Under the pieces are notes generated by a model. It worked only from the letters and a program-made list of their open reading frames with translations. It was not told the DNA's origin and ran no database searches. A stretch of DNA of 64,000 nt. Origin: Methanobrevibacter sp. YE315 (lineage in GTDB: Archaea; Methanobacteriota; Methanobacteria; Methanobacteriales; Methanobacteriaceae). The stretch is taken from assembly GCF_001548675.1 (NCBI RefSeq), contig NZ_CP010834.1:1089501-1153500 (forward strand), read 5' to 3'. Positions 27,683-37,908 of the stretch are shown here, piece by piece; within the stretch, counting starts at the first letter, position 1, and every line of letters begins with the position of its first letter. Both the position numbers and the translations under genes were made by a program.

Positions 27683-28075
27683 ATGGATATAAGACGAACA
27701 GCTTTGATAGCCATTATAGCAATAATGGTTGTATCCATTGTGGCATTTGCATATATCTCCATGAATACCACAGAAACCAAAGTCGAAATAGACTGCAATA
27801 CTACAATAATGAATGGAGATTATATAGGCGTAATACTTAAGGACAACTACAGAAACGTCATTCCAGGCCAGGTCGTTGACTTGAAAATCCTCGATGATTC
27901 AGGTTGGGCTCATAAGTTTAACGTCACAACCGACGAATTCGGAAGAGGATACATCCAGATTCAAGGCTTTGACAATGGAAACTACACCGTCCATGCAACA
28001 TTCAATGGAACTGTGTTCCTTAAGGAATCCCATTCCAACAAGGCTTTCAAAATCGACGACGGATATTCCTATTAG
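27683..28075 (+). CDS. membrane-anchored Ig-like domain protein
   Basis: 130 residues: N-terminal membrane segment (about 8-27), then an Ig-like (Big-type) beta domain with VTTDEFGRGYIQI and NYTVHATFNG, as in repeats of methanogen adhesin-like proteins. Found 16 bp after the stress protein and probably co-transcribed. Confidence 0.7.
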   Translation: MDIRRTALIAIIAIMVVSIVAFAYISMNTTETKVEIDCNTTIMNGDYIGVILKDNYRNVIPGQVVDLKILDDSGWAHKFNVTTDEFGRGYIQIQGFDNGNYTVHATFNGTVFLKESHSNKAFKIDDGYSY

Positions 28076-28107
28076 AAGTTTAAAATAAACTTTCAATTTT
28101 ATTTTTT
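28075..28107 (+). terminator. short stem with T-rich tract
   Basis: AAGTTTA (28076-28082) pairs with TAAACTT (28086-28092), then a T-rich tract. It separates the stress-protein pair from the surface-polymer cluster. Confidence 0.55.
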
Positions 28108-28135
28108 TATTTAATAAACTGATTGGTGAAAATAA

Positions 28136-29104
28136 ATGACTAATGTCGCAGTTATTGGTGCAGGTAGTCTAGGCACTGCCCTATCTCAGATAATCTCTCA
28201 AAATGTTGATAACGTTTATTTGTATGTAAGAAGAGTTGAACTTGCAGATTCAATCGAAAAGACAGGGTTCAACTCAGAATATTACCCGAACACTAAATTG
28301 AATGACAATATCATTCCAGTCAATAATTTCAATGATTTAAAGGATTGCGAAATAGTATTTCTGACAATACCTTCTTCAGCCTTCCGATCAACATTAAGTG
28401 TTTTGAAGCAAGCGGTCAAAGAGGATGCAATCATAGTTACAACCGCAAAGGGAATCGAATACCCCTCATTAAAGACAATGGGAAATCTGATATGCGAATA
28501 TTTTGATGAAAACTATGTTGCCCTTTCAGGACCCAACTTCGCATCAGAAATAATCCTGAATTTGCCGACCGTAACTAATGTAGCATCAAAAAATCCTGAA
28601 AATGCCAGAAAAGTAAAGGATGTCCTTGAAACAAAGCAGTTCAAGGTTAAGCTAATCGATGACATCAAGGGAATTGAGCTTTGCGGCGTGCTGAAAAACA
28701 TCAATGCAATAGCAAACGGAATTTGCGAAGGTATGAACGTCAATGAAAACGCAAGATTCGGCATTTTGACTAAGGGTTTCAACGATACAATCAGGATAAT
28801 TGAAGCTGTTGGCGGAAAGGCCGAAAGCGTTCATGAATACTGCGGATTCGGCGACCTGATTTTAACTTCAACATCAAGCGAAAGCAGAAACCATACCCTT
28901 GGAATACTCTATGGCCAAAGGCTGATTATAGATGAAAGCGCAAGCGGAATAGTATTTGAAGGCAAAAATTCAGTGAGAGCCGTAAAGGACATATGTAAAA
29001 ACAACAATATCGAAAGCCCGATTGTGGATTTTGTTTATGAAGTGATAATAGAAAATATATCTCCTATTCATGCTTTTAAGGGATTATGGGAGAAAATGGA
29101 ATAG
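28136..29104 (+). CDS. gpsA: NAD(P)-dependent sn-glycerol-3-phosphate dehydrogenase
   Basis: 322 residues. Rossmann start VIGAGSLGTAL, substrate-site stretch ALSGPNFASEI, catalytic Lys region LKNINAIANGI, and GFGDLILTSTSSESRN all fit bacterial-type GpsA, which makes sn-glycerol-3-phosphate from dihydroxyacetone phosphate. Archaeal lipids use sn-glycerol-1-phosphate, so this product probably feeds something else. A cytidylyltransferase and CDP-glycerol polymerase-like genes follow, so CDP-glycerol is the likely fate. It is the first gene of the surface-polymer cluster. Confidence 0.88.
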   Translation: MTNVAVIGAGSLGTALSQIISQNVDNVYLYVRRVELADSIEKTGFNSEYYPNTKLNDNIIPVNNFNDLKDCEIVFLTIPSSAFRSTLSVLKQAVKEDAIIVTTAKGIEYPSLKTMGNLICEYFDENYVALSGPNFASEIILNLPTVTNVASKNPENARKVKDVLETKQFKVKLIDDIKGIELCGVLKNINAIANGICEGMNVNENARFGILTKGFNDTIRIIEAVGGKAESVHEYCGFGDLILTSTSSESRNHTLGILYGQRLIIDESASGIVFEGKNSVRAVKDICKNNNIESPIVDFVYEVIIENISPIHAFKGLWEKME

Positions 29105-29117
29105 AAGGTGTTTATTA

Positions 29118-29885
29118 ATGATTGCTGTGATTTTATCTGCGGGAATGGGAACCAGGCTGATGCCGCTTACAAAGGATATTCCAAAACCGCTTCTTGAAAT
29201 AAATGGTGTTACCCTGCTTGAAAGGATGATTAAAAACTGCATGAACGCAGGAATAACTGATTTCATACTGATTGTCGGATATAACAAAAAGAAGGTTTAT
29301 GATATTGCACCGGAACTTGAAGAGAAACTGGGCGTCAACATCAAAATCATTGAAAATGAGGACTATGACGTTACAAACACCTCTGTTTCAACCTATCTTG
29401 CAAGCTCATATATAGAAAACGGGCCTTTGGATGATTTCATCCTGATAAACGGGGACAATGTAGTTGACCCTGAAATCATTACAAGAATAGCCGAAACAGA
29501 AAATACCAGCATGATAGTCGACAATTTCAAGGAACTGAACGAGGAATCCTTCAAACTTATCCTGGAAGACGTTAAGGTCAATGATGACAATAGCATCGCA
29601 AACGGCACTATTGCAGAAATCGGAAAGGGAATTGACATTCCATCATCAACAGGTGAATTCATTGGCGTTTCAAAGGTCGTAAAAGGCGATATCCCACGCT
29701 TCAACGAGATACTTCAGATTTTAATCGATGAAGACCCTCAAAACTATTATGACTTTGCATACAGGACCCTTTCAAATGACACAACAATAGATTACGTTCT
29801 GACCAATGGGCTCAAATGGACTGAAATCGATGACCACAACGATTGGAAGACAGCAAACAGTTTGGTTGATGAATTCGAAAACTGA
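29118..29885 (+). CDS. LicC-like cytidylyltransferase, likely makes CDP-glycerol
   Basis: 255 residues of the sugar-nucleotide transferase fold: AVILSAGMGTRLMPLTKDIPKP (the NTP loop) and a TNTSVSTYLA segment near residues 90-100. The pair TNTS..YLA and EIDDHNDWKTA at the end resemble LicC phosphocholine cytidylyltransferases rather than sugar-1-P enzymes. Lying between gpsA and glycerophosphotransferase genes, it probably activates glycerol-3-phosphate with CTP. This differs from the TagD type of enzyme used by bacteria. ATG 29118 follows AAGGTG, 13 bp after gpsA. Confidence 0.72.
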   Translation: MIAVILSAGMGTRLMPLTKDIPKPLLEINGVTLLERMIKNCMNAGITDFILIVGYNKKKVYDIAPELEEKLGVNIKIIENEDYDVTNTSVSTYLASSYIENGPLDDFILINGDNVVDPEIITRIAETENTSMIVDNFKELNEESFKLILEDVKVNDDNSIANGTIAEIGKGIDIPSSTGEFIGVSKVVKGDIPRFNEILQILIDEDPQNYYDFAYRTLSNDTTIDYVLTNGLKWTEIDDHNDWKTANSLVDEFEN

Positions 29886-29978
29886 TTCTTTTTAAAACGA
29901 TAACATAAAATGAAAAAATAAGGATTATTTTCCATTTTTTCATTAACTATTATTAATCATTACAACTAATATGATATT

Positions 29979-32366
29979 ATGGGCCTAATCGATAAACTTC
30001 ATAATTTTAAAGATTGTTATGAAAGTTCTAAAATTTATGATGCTTATTATAATCAATGTATTGACCAAAAAAGAGTATACTTAGAGTCAAGAAACGGTAA
30101 TGACTTTACCGGAAACATTTTTAGAATTGCTGAAGAGTTATCTAAAGGCGAATATGGCCACTATAAGATATATGTTTTTGCAAATGAAGAAGTAAAGGCC
30201 AAAATAATTGAATTCCAGAAAAACTATAATCTGAATATACGCAAAATCATCACCGATGAGTATGAAGCATGCAAGATTCTTGAAAGGGCAAAGTATATTG
30301 TCACCGATTCAGGCATAAGACCTAAATTCATCAAAAAGAAAGGTCAAATCATGGTCAACACCTGGCATGGAACCCCATTGAAACTGATGGGTTTCGAAAA
30401 TCCTCCGGAGCAGCCTAATATTGGAATAATACAAAGATCCCTTCTGAACAGTGATTATCTGATATATCCCAATGATTACATGAAAGAAGTAATGCTTAAT
30501 GCATATATGATTGAAAAGATCTATCCCGGCGAAATCCTGCTTGAAGGATATCCGAGAAACACAGTATTTTTAAATCCGGACCTGAAAGATGAATTCAAGA
30601 AAAGATTGTCCCTTGAAGATAAGGAGATATTCGTTTACATGCCCACCTTCAAAGGAACTGTAAGCGATAGAAAGGATGAAGAGCAAAAGGACGATGTGAC
30701 AGGTTTTCTAAAAGAAATTGACATGAAACTGAAAGAAAATCAAATCCTTTTTGTAAAGTTCCATCCCTATAACCAGTCAAAAATTGACTTTTCAGCATTT
30801 TCACATATCAGAGAATTTCCTAAAGGCTATGAAACATATGACATACTGAACATGGCTGATGTGTTGGTTACTGATTATTCAAGCGTATTTTTCGATTTTG
30901 CAAATACTGCTCGCAAGATTATTCTATTTAATTATGATGAAGAGGATTATATGTCCTATAGGGGAACATATATCCCACTTGATGAACTGCCGTTTCCTAA
31001 GGTGCAGACTGTCGATGATTTAATCAGTCAGCTGAACAGTCCTAAGGAATATGATGATGAGCAGTTCAAACGTGAATTCTGTAAATATGAACGCGTTGAT
31101 GCCTGCCAACGTCTCTGCAGGAAAATATTCAATGAACAGGACACATGCAATGTCGAAAGGATTGACAATGACAACCCGAACATTCTGATTTTTGGCGGAA
31201 GCCTTATGAAAAATGGTATCACATCTTCCCTGATGAATCTGCTTGAGAATGTGGACCGGAAAAACTATAACTATTTCATCACGTTCAAGTCCTGGGATAA
31301 ATATATAAAGGAAAACCATGAGGATATCTTTGAAAATATGGTTGAGGATGTTGAATTCCTTCCGATAAGCTATAATTATATGCCTACCGTATCTGAAAAG
31401 ATGGATTTGAACAAATTTGTTACTGCAACTGCAGATTTGGAGTGCAGCGATGATCTTAAAAGATTGTTCAAGAGAACCTTTGAGAATCAGTTTAAAGCTC
31501 TTGACTTTGAAGCGGTAATCGATTTTGACGGTTACAATAATGACGTTTCAACAATATTTGCCAATTGTGGCTTGAACAATTCAATATTCGTGCATAATGA
31601 TATGCTTCAGGAAATAGAGATGAGAAATAAGCACAGCATAAATATTTTGAAGTATATCTATAATCAATTTGGTCATGTGTGCGTCGTATCCCCGGATCTG
31701 GTTAAATCGACTGGCAAAATAAAGGGAAATGATGAAAACATCAAAATCGTCCACAACATATACAATTACAGGACAATACAGGACAGGGCCGCAGAGGATT
31801 TAAAACTGGACGAGACAACATCAGTCTATCCGGATGAGGATTCATTATATGATATCCTAAACAGCGATTGTAAAAAGTTCATCACAATTGGCCGTTTTTC
31901 ACCTGAAAAGGGTCATGAACGCCTTCTCAAGGCATTTGATGAATTTGCAGATGAGCATAGTGAAGTAAAACTGATAATTATCGGAGGTCATGGAGACCTG
32001 TATGAACATACATTGGACATAGTAAATGATATGAGGCACAGGCAAAACGTATGCATTGTTAAAAGCATTTCTAACCCAATGCCGATTTTGGCGAAATGCG
32101 ATTTGTTTATCGTTTCATCATTCTATGAAGGCTGGCCGATAGTAATAATGGAAGCGGATTCCCTAGATATTCCGATTGTTGCAACCGATATTGTCGGAAC
32201 CCAATGGATGAAGGAATATGGAGGACATATTGTTGAAGATTCACAGCAAGGAATTCTCAAAGGACTGAACGATTTCATGAATGAAAAAATTGACCTCCTC
32301 ACAATAGATGCTGAAGAATATAATGCTGATGCAGTAAATGAATTTTATTCACTTTTTAAGAGATGA
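29979..32366 (+). CDS. CDP-glycerol glycerophosphotransferase fused to GT4, copy 1
   Basis: 795 residues. Residues 1-390 match the TagB/TagF family: NTWHGTPLKLMG, LLEGYPRN, YMPTFKGT, VKFHPYN and ADVLVTDYSSVFFDFA. Residues 400-795 are a GT4 glycosyltransferase: GGSLMKNGITSSL, TIGRFSPEKGHERLLKAF, and EGWPIVIMEA (E of the EX7E pair). It would add glycerol phosphate and a sugar to a surface polymer on the cytoplasmic face. It is followed 9 bp later by a close paralogue. No good RBS is seen; a leaderless message is possible. Confidence 0.88.
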   Translation: MGLIDKLHNFKDCYESSKIYDAYYNQCIDQKRVYLESRNGNDFTGNIFRIAEELSKGEYGHYKIYVFANEEVKAKIIEFQKNYNLNIRKIITDEYEACKILERAKYIVTDSGIRPKFIKKKGQIMVNTWHGTPLKLMGFENPPEQPNIGIIQRSLLNSDYLIYPNDYMKEVMLNAYMIEKIYPGEILLEGYPRNTVFLNPDLKDEFKKRLSLEDKEIFVYMPTFKGTVSDRKDEEQKDDVTGFLKEIDMKLKENQILFVKFHPYNQSKIDFSAFSHIREFPKGYETYDILNMADVLVTDYSSVFFDFANTARKIILFNYDEEDYMSYRGTYIPLDELPFPKVQTVDDLISQLNSPKEYDDEQFKREFCKYERVDACQRLCRKIFNEQDTCNVERIDNDNPNILIFGGSLMKNGITSSLMNLLENVDRKNYNYFITFKSWDKYIKENHEDIFENMVEDVEFLPISYNYMPTVSEKMDLNKFVTATADLECSDDLKRLFKRTFENQFKALDFEAVIDFDGYNNDVSTIFANCGLNNSIFVHNDMLQEIEMRNKHSINILKYIYNQFGHVCVVSPDLVKSTGKIKGNDENIKIVHNIYNYRTIQDRAAEDLKLDETTSVYPDEDSLYDILNSDCKKFITIGRFSPEKGHERLLKAFDEFADEHSEVKLIIIGGHGDLYEHTLDIVNDMRHRQNVCIVKSISNPMPILAKCDLFIVSSFYEGWPIVIMEADSLDIPIVATDIVGTQWMKEYGGHIVEDSQQGILKGLNDFMNEKIDLLTIDAEEYNADAVNEFYSLFKR

Positions 32367-32375
32367 GATGGTAAT

Positions 32376-34760
32376 ATGGGATTAAAAAATAAAATCAAGC
32401 ATAAAAAGGAAGATTTGGTTAATTCATATATTTACCGTTCATACTATGATGATTCTATTGATGAAAATATTGTTTATTTGGAATCAAGAGACGGGCATGA
32501 CTTTACAGGAAATATCCTTCGAATAGCTGAGGAACTTTCAACCGGAGCATACGGAAATTTGAAGATTTATGTATATGCCGAAAAGGAAGTTTTCTCCAAA
32601 ATTGAAGAGCTTAAAGGCAATTACGATTTGAATATTCATAAAGTCATCACTAAGGAATCAACCGCAACAAGAATCCTTGAAAAGGCAAAATACATATTCA
32701 CCGATTCGGGCATCAGGCCAAAATATGTTAAAAAAGAAGGTCAGATATTCATTAATACATGGCATGGAACTCCATTAAAGGTCATGGGCTTTGACAACGT
32801 ATCCGAACAGCACAGAATAGCTAACATTCAGCATACTTTGCTTTCTTCTGATTATCTATTATATCCTAATGAGTATATGAAGGAAAAGATGATGAATTCC
32901 TATATGATTGAAAAGATATATCCTGGAAAGATTCTGATGGAGGGATATCCAAGAAACAGCGTCTTTTTCGATGATTCAAAACGCAAAGAGTTCAGGATGA
33001 AGTTCAACCTTGACGATTATCAAATATCTGTATATATGCCTACTTTCAAGGGTTTGTTTATCAATAGGGATTATGAAAAGCAAAGCGACATGACAGGATT
33101 TCTGGAAAAAATCGATAGCAGATTAAGTGATGACCAGATTATGTTTGTCAAGTTGCACGTTTATACGACTTCTAAAATTGATTTTGATAAATTCAAGCAT
33201 ATCAGGCCATTTCCCCAAGGTTATGAAACCTATGATATATTGAATATGGCGGATGTGCTGATTACCGATTATTCAAGCGTACTTTTTGATTTTGCAAATA
33301 CATCACGCAAGATTGTCCTGTTCAATTTTGATGAAAGCGACTATCAGGATTACAGGGGACTGTATTTTTCAATGGATAGGCTGCCTTTCCCGAAAGTTCA
33401 AACGATTGATGATTTGATAGACCAGTTGAATTCGCCTAAGGAATATGATGATGCTGAATTTAGAGCAGAATTCAGCAGATATGACCGGATTGACTCTGCC
33501 AAGTATATATGCAGGCACATATTCAACAATGAGAATGTCTGCCTGGAAAAGAGAATTGAAAATGTAAAGGAAAATATTCTCATTTATGCAGGAAGTCTAT
33601 TGAATAACGGCATCACCTCTTCACTAATCAATCTTTTGGAAAACATTGACCTGGAGAGATATAACTATTTCATATCATATCTGCCATGGGATGAAAACAT
33701 CATAGAAAACCATGAGGAGATCTTCAAAAGATTCCCAAAGGAAATTGAGTTTTTGCCTTTCAGGTTCCCGATTTCCCCAACAATATCTGAAAAAAATGAT
33801 TTTGACAAGTTCATGTCATCACAAAAAGATGCAAAACTAACAAAACCACTTCATAGGCTATTCAAAAGGTCATATGATAAGCAGTATGGCAATCTTAACA
33901 TTAAAGAAGTTATAAACTTTGACGGATACAACAAAAAGGAGCTTCTGATTTTTGCCCATGCAGACACCGAACGGACAGTATGGGTTCACAGTAATATGAT
34001 TCAGGAGAAAAGGACAAGGGACAATCAGAATTTGAATATCTTGAGGGAAGCTTACTCATCAGCGGATAATGTTGTAGTAGTTTCAAAGGATCTGATTGAA
34101 CCTACAGCTGAAATAAGCGGCCGAAAGGACAATATCCGAATAATCCATAACTTCAACAATTACGACCAGATAACAGCCAATTCCAAAATGGACCTTGTTC
34201 TTGATGAGGCAACTGAAGTTTATCCGAATAGCGAATCCATCTTCAATGCCCTGAATAGGCCGTGTGAAAAGTTCATAACAATAGGCAGGTTTTCACCTGA
34301 AAAGGGTCATGAACGCCTTTTAAAAGCATTTGACCGGTTTTGTAAGGACAATCCTGAAACCCAACTTATTATAATCGGAGGCCACGGTGAACTCTATGAG
34401 GATACAATAGAACTGGTAAACGGTTTGGATTACTCAGACAACGTTGTTCTTGTTAAAAACATTTCAAATCCGATGCCTATTCTTGCAAAATGCGATCTGT
34501 TTGTATTGCCTTCATATTATGAGGGTTGGGGTATTGTTGCAATGGAAGCGGATACATTAGGCGTTCCTGTGATAGCCTGTGACGTTCCGGGCCTTCAATG
34601 GTTAAGGGACTATAACGGAAACATCTTTGAAAACTCAGAAGACGGAATACTTGAGGGAATGCGTGAGTTTGAAAATGGAAATATAAAAACTCTGGAAATC
34701 GATTACGCAAAATACAATGAAGAGATACTCGACAGTTTCTACTTATTGGTTGATGGCTGA
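32376..34760 (+). CDS. CDP-glycerol glycerophosphotransferase fused to GT4, copy 2
   Basis: 794 residues with the same two-domain order as copy 1: WHGTPLKVMG, EGYPRN, VYMPTFKG, TDYSSVLFDFA; then LLNNGITSSLINLLENI, TIGRFSPEKGHERLLKAF, SYYEGWGIVAMEA. In the first domain HVYTTSK replaces the HPYNQSK of copy 1, so a usual Pro is changed. Copies 1 and 2 arose by tandem duplication and probably have different acceptors or sugar donors. Confidence 0.88.
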   Translation: MGLKNKIKHKKEDLVNSYIYRSYYDDSIDENIVYLESRDGHDFTGNILRIAEELSTGAYGNLKIYVYAEKEVFSKIEELKGNYDLNIHKVITKESTATRILEKAKYIFTDSGIRPKYVKKEGQIFINTWHGTPLKVMGFDNVSEQHRIANIQHTLLSSDYLLYPNEYMKEKMMNSYMIEKIYPGKILMEGYPRNSVFFDDSKRKEFRMKFNLDDYQISVYMPTFKGLFINRDYEKQSDMTGFLEKIDSRLSDDQIMFVKLHVYTTSKIDFDKFKHIRPFPQGYETYDILNMADVLITDYSSVLFDFANTSRKIVLFNFDESDYQDYRGLYFSMDRLPFPKVQTIDDLIDQLNSPKEYDDAEFRAEFSRYDRIDSAKYICRHIFNNENVCLEKRIENVKENILIYAGSLLNNGITSSLINLLENIDLERYNYFISYLPWDENIIENHEEIFKRFPKEIEFLPFRFPISPTISEKNDFDKFMSSQKDAKLTKPLHRLFKRSYDKQYGNLNIKEVINFDGYNKKELLIFAHADTERTVWVHSNMIQEKRTRDNQNLNILREAYSSADNVVVVSKDLIEPTAEISGRKDNIRIIHNFNNYDQITANSKMDLVLDEATEVYPNSESIFNALNRPCEKFITIGRFSPEKGHERLLKAFDRFCKDNPETQLIIIGGHGELYEDTIELVNGLDYSDNVVLVKNISNPMPILAKCDLFVLPSYYEGWGIVAMEADTLGVPVIACDVPGLQWLRDYNGNIFENSEDGILEGMREFENGNIKTLEIDYAKYNEEILDSFYLLVDG

Positions 34761-34860
34761 TGAACTGTCTTTCTAATAATATTATAAATATTATGATAAA
34801 CAAATAGTTAGACATAACATTTTAGTTTTATTTAAATATTACTTATCGGGTTGAAATTTG

Positions 34861-35790
34861 ATGAAAACAGTTATTATTATTCCTTGTTATAACGAATCTG
34901 CAACTATTGAGAAAGTTGTGACTGATTTTAAGAAATATATGCCTCATGCAGATGTTTATGTATATGACAACAATTCTACTGATGGAACTGATAGAATTGC
35001 AAAGGATGCCGGAGCAATCGTCAAATATGAATATAAGCAGGGCAAGGGAAATGTGGTTAAATCCATGTTCCGCGACATTCAGGCTGACTGCTATATCATG
35101 GTGGATGGAGACGATACATATCCTGCTGAAGCGGCACCTGAATTTGAGGAACTTGTACTAAGCGGTAAAGCAGATATGGTAATCGGAGACAGATTGTCAT
35201 CCACTTATTTTGAAGAAAATGACAGGCCTTTTCACAACACCGGAAACAAATTGGTCAGAAGATTCATCAATCTGTTTTTCAGAAGCGACCTGCATGACAT
35301 AATGACAGGAATGCGTGCTTTCAGCTACAATTTCGTCAAGTCATTTCCGATTTCATCAAGAGAATTTGAAATTGAAACCGAAATGAGCGTATTTGCATTG
35401 ATGAACAATTTTAAGATAATGGAAATTCCCGTTGAATATAAGGATCGTGTTGAAGGAAGCGAATCAAAACTGAATACCTATCGTGACGGATTTAAAGTAA
35501 TCATGATGATTTTTGCTTTGATTAGGGATGAAAGACCACTCATATTCTTTTCAGCTGTTTCATTAATACTTTTAATTATTGCAGGAATCTACTTTTTCCC
35601 AATACTTTTCAAATACTTCTCAACAGGATATGTGCTTAAGATACCTACATTGATTGTCATATCCACTGTTGTAATCATTGCATCATTAACATTCTTTACA
35701 GGCGTTATTCTGCATGTTCTTAAAAGGCAGCATTCTGAAAACCTTGAACATCACTTGATTTTATTGAATGAGATTAACAAAGAGGAATGA
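34861..35790 (+). CDS. GT2 glycosyltransferase (polyprenyl-phosphate sugar synthase type)
   Basis: 309 residues. IIPCYNESATIEKV and VDGDDTYP (the DxD-like metal site) mark a GT-A family 2 enzyme like dolichol-phosphate mannosyl/glucosyl synthases. Two membrane segments near the C-terminus (about 220-245 and 255-285) anchor it. The following GtrA gene supports a role in loading a lipid-linked sugar for flipping. Start taken at ATG 34861; the TTG at 34858 is possible. Confidence 0.85.
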   Translation: MKTVIIIPCYNESATIEKVVTDFKKYMPHADVYVYDNNSTDGTDRIAKDAGAIVKYEYKQGKGNVVKSMFRDIQADCYIMVDGDDTYPAEAAPEFEELVLSGKADMVIGDRLSSTYFEENDRPFHNTGNKLVRRFINLFFRSDLHDIMTGMRAFSYNFVKSFPISSREFEIETEMSVFALMNNFKIMEIPVEYKDRVEGSESKLNTYRDGFKVIMMIFALIRDERPLIFFSAVSLILLIIAGIYFFPILFKYFSTGYVLKIPTLIVISTVVIIASLTFFTGVILHVLKRQHSENLEHHLILLNEINKEE

Positions 35791-35793
35791 AAA

Positions 35794-36216
35794 TTGATTA
35801 ATAAACTATTTAAAGAACCGACAGATGACATTTTCCTGCAATTGTTCAGATATATCTTTGTTGGAGGAACTGCATTTGTTGTGGATTTCTTCTTCTTATA
35901 TTTCTTCAGTGACATATGCGGAATCTATTATCTGATTTCAGCAGTATTGTCATTCATCATTTCAGTGCTCGTAAACTATATCATGAGCACAAAATGGGTT
36001 TTCAACCAGGACAACATTGACAACAAGGTTTTGGAATTCAATCTGTTCATACTAATCAGCACAATCGGTTTGGTGTTTACAGAGATACTTTTATATTTCT
36101 TTACAGATATTGTAGGGCTTTACTATTTGGTTTCAAAGATTATTTCAGCAATTATAGTATTGTTCTGGAATTTCCTTGCAAGAAGAGTCATGTTTTATGG
36201 AAGGGATTTTATTTAG
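35794..36216 (+). CDS. GtrA-family membrane protein
   Basis: 140 residues with four membrane helices. F(R/K)YIFVGGTAFVVDFFFLY is the GtrA start. GtrA proteins are thought to flip polyprenyl-linked sugars. TTG 35794 follows GAGGA, 3 bp after the GT2 stop. With the GT2 enzyme it forms the usual pair for decorating surface polymers. Confidence 0.85.
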   Translation: MINKLFKEPTDDIFLQLFRYIFVGGTAFVVDFFFLYFFSDICGIYYLISAVLSFIISVLVNYIMSTKWVFNQDNIDNKVLEFNLFILISTIGLVFTEILLYFFTDIVGLYYLVSKIISAIIVLFWNFLARRVMFYGRDFI

Positions 36217-36226
36217 AGGAGTTGAC

Positions 36227-37822
36227 ATGAGCAGAAATATTTCAAGGGGAAATTTAACGGAAATTAAGGATATATTGCTTGAATCAAAAAAATACCTGTT
36301 GATATATCTGGTTTTAATAATAGTTGCCGGTATTTCAACCATTTCATCCGCAAATATCTCCCATCCGAAATTTGAATTGGTCACATTCGTTATAGTGGCA
36401 GTATTGGGATGCTTGTGCATACTCTTTTATCAGGCAAATAATGATGAAAAGGATTTATATAAGGTTGCTTTTGTTGTAATAGTTTGTTTTGGACTTGTAT
36501 GTTCATTGATTGTCCCTATTGCCTGCGTCAGTGACGAGCCTGAACATTTTGTCAGAGCCGAAATCACCTCTCAGGGGGTTCTGTTTCCTCACTGGACCGG
36601 AAGCGATGTGGGCTTGACAAGAACATATGATACTAATGGTCATTACATGAGTAATGAAACTCAAATAGGATTCAAGACAATTGAAAGCTCAAATTTCTTC
36701 TCAAATGACAGGGGACTGACGGTTTTTGAAACCACACACGATACGGATAAGATCAATTGGACAAGCATAATAACACCGTCCGCATTTGAGCAGAACATAT
36801 TCTATGGCTACTTCCCTCAGGCAATTGGAATTTTAATTGCAAAACTGCTTGATTTGAATGTAATCTGGATGCTGTGGCTTGGAAGAATAGCTAACCTTTT
36901 ATGTTATGCAGTATTGGTTTCATATGCAGTTAAAAAAACACCTTGTTTGAAGATTCCTCTTCTTGCCGTAGCATGCATACCTATTGCAATGTTTCAGGCG
37001 GCTTCGGTCAGCATCGATTCGATGCTCTTTGGATTGGGAATTTTGGCTACTGCCTACTTCATTTATATGTACAAATCCGAACCTGATAGTCTTGAAAATA
37101 AGGAGATAATCATATTTTCAGCCATATGTCTGCTGTTTGGACTCTGCAAACTGCCTTATCTTGCTTTCATATTCCTGTTATTCCTTGTTCCAAGGAAAAA
37201 CTTCAAGGATAAGAATGCTTTGATATATATCGTTTTATGTATTGCAGCCGTTTCAGCAATAGGCCTTTTATGGAGCAGATACAGTGCGCCTACAATAATG
37301 CATTCATGGAGATCTGTTCATAAGATGAATATGACCATGCAGACAGCATATATGACTAATCATCCAAGCCTATTCATGAATTTTTTAGCTAAAATCTTCA
37401 ACGATGAATTGCCTAATCTGGTCAATGGCTTGTTTAACTTTTTCACTCCGGGCCCATATCCTCAGTACAGGGACCAATATAATCTAATAACATTAGCGCT
37501 TCAGATATTTTTGGTTCTGGTGCTTATTGCAAATCCGAAGAATGCTAAATTCGATTTGAAGACAAGAGCGGGTGCTTTTGCAATATTCCTACTGGTCTAT
37601 TTCGGAACCTGTTTTGTTCAGCTGCTCAGCTGGTCATATGTTGGAAAAACCAATCTGGGAATTTCAATCAGATATTTCATTCCTATAATTGCATTAATAC
37701 CTATAATATGTGGAATAAATAGAAAATGCGATACCGACTTTGAGTTTGACAAATATGCAATGGTCTGCATTGTCGGATTTTTAGCAGCGATGGTAATATC
37801 CTTTGCAACCAAATATTATTAG
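36227..37822 (+). CDS. DUF2142 multi-spanning membrane protein
   Basis: 531 residues with around ten membrane helices. The external loop DEPEHFVRAEITSQG matches the DUF2142 signature (D/E-E-P-x-H-F). Such proteins are glycosyltransferase-like, with a GT-C fold, found in surface-glycan loci. ATG 36227 follows AGAGGA. It would transfer a lipid-linked sugar outside the membrane, which is an inference from fold and location. Confidence 0.8.
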   Translation: MSRNISRGNLTEIKDILLESKKYLLIYLVLIIVAGISTISSANISHPKFELVTFVIVAVLGCLCILFYQANNDEKDLYKVAFVVIVCFGLVCSLIVPIACVSDEPEHFVRAEITSQGVLFPHWTGSDVGLTRTYDTNGHYMSNETQIGFKTIESSNFFSNDRGLTVFETTHDTDKINWTSIITPSAFEQNIFYGYFPQAIGILIAKLLDLNVIWMLWLGRIANLLCYAVLVSYAVKKTPCLKIPLLAVACIPIAMFQAASVSIDSMLFGLGILATAYFIYMYKSEPDSLENKEIIIFSAICLLFGLCKLPYLAFIFLLFLVPRKNFKDKNALIYIVLCIAAVSAIGLLWSRYSAPTIMHSWRSVHKMNMTMQTAYMTNHPSLFMNFLAKIFNDELPNLVNGLFNFFTPGPYPQYRDQYNLITLALQIFLVLVLIANPKNAKFDLKTRAGAFAIFLLVYFGTCFVQLLSWSYVGKTNLGISIRYFIPIIALIPIICGINRKCDTDFEFDKYAMVCIVGFLAAMVISFATKYY

Positions 37823-37908
37823 CATTATTAACATTTTTTCATATTTAAAGAGGGATAATTAGTTATAAATATAATCAAAAATAAATTCATAGTCAGTGGA
37901 GAATTTTT

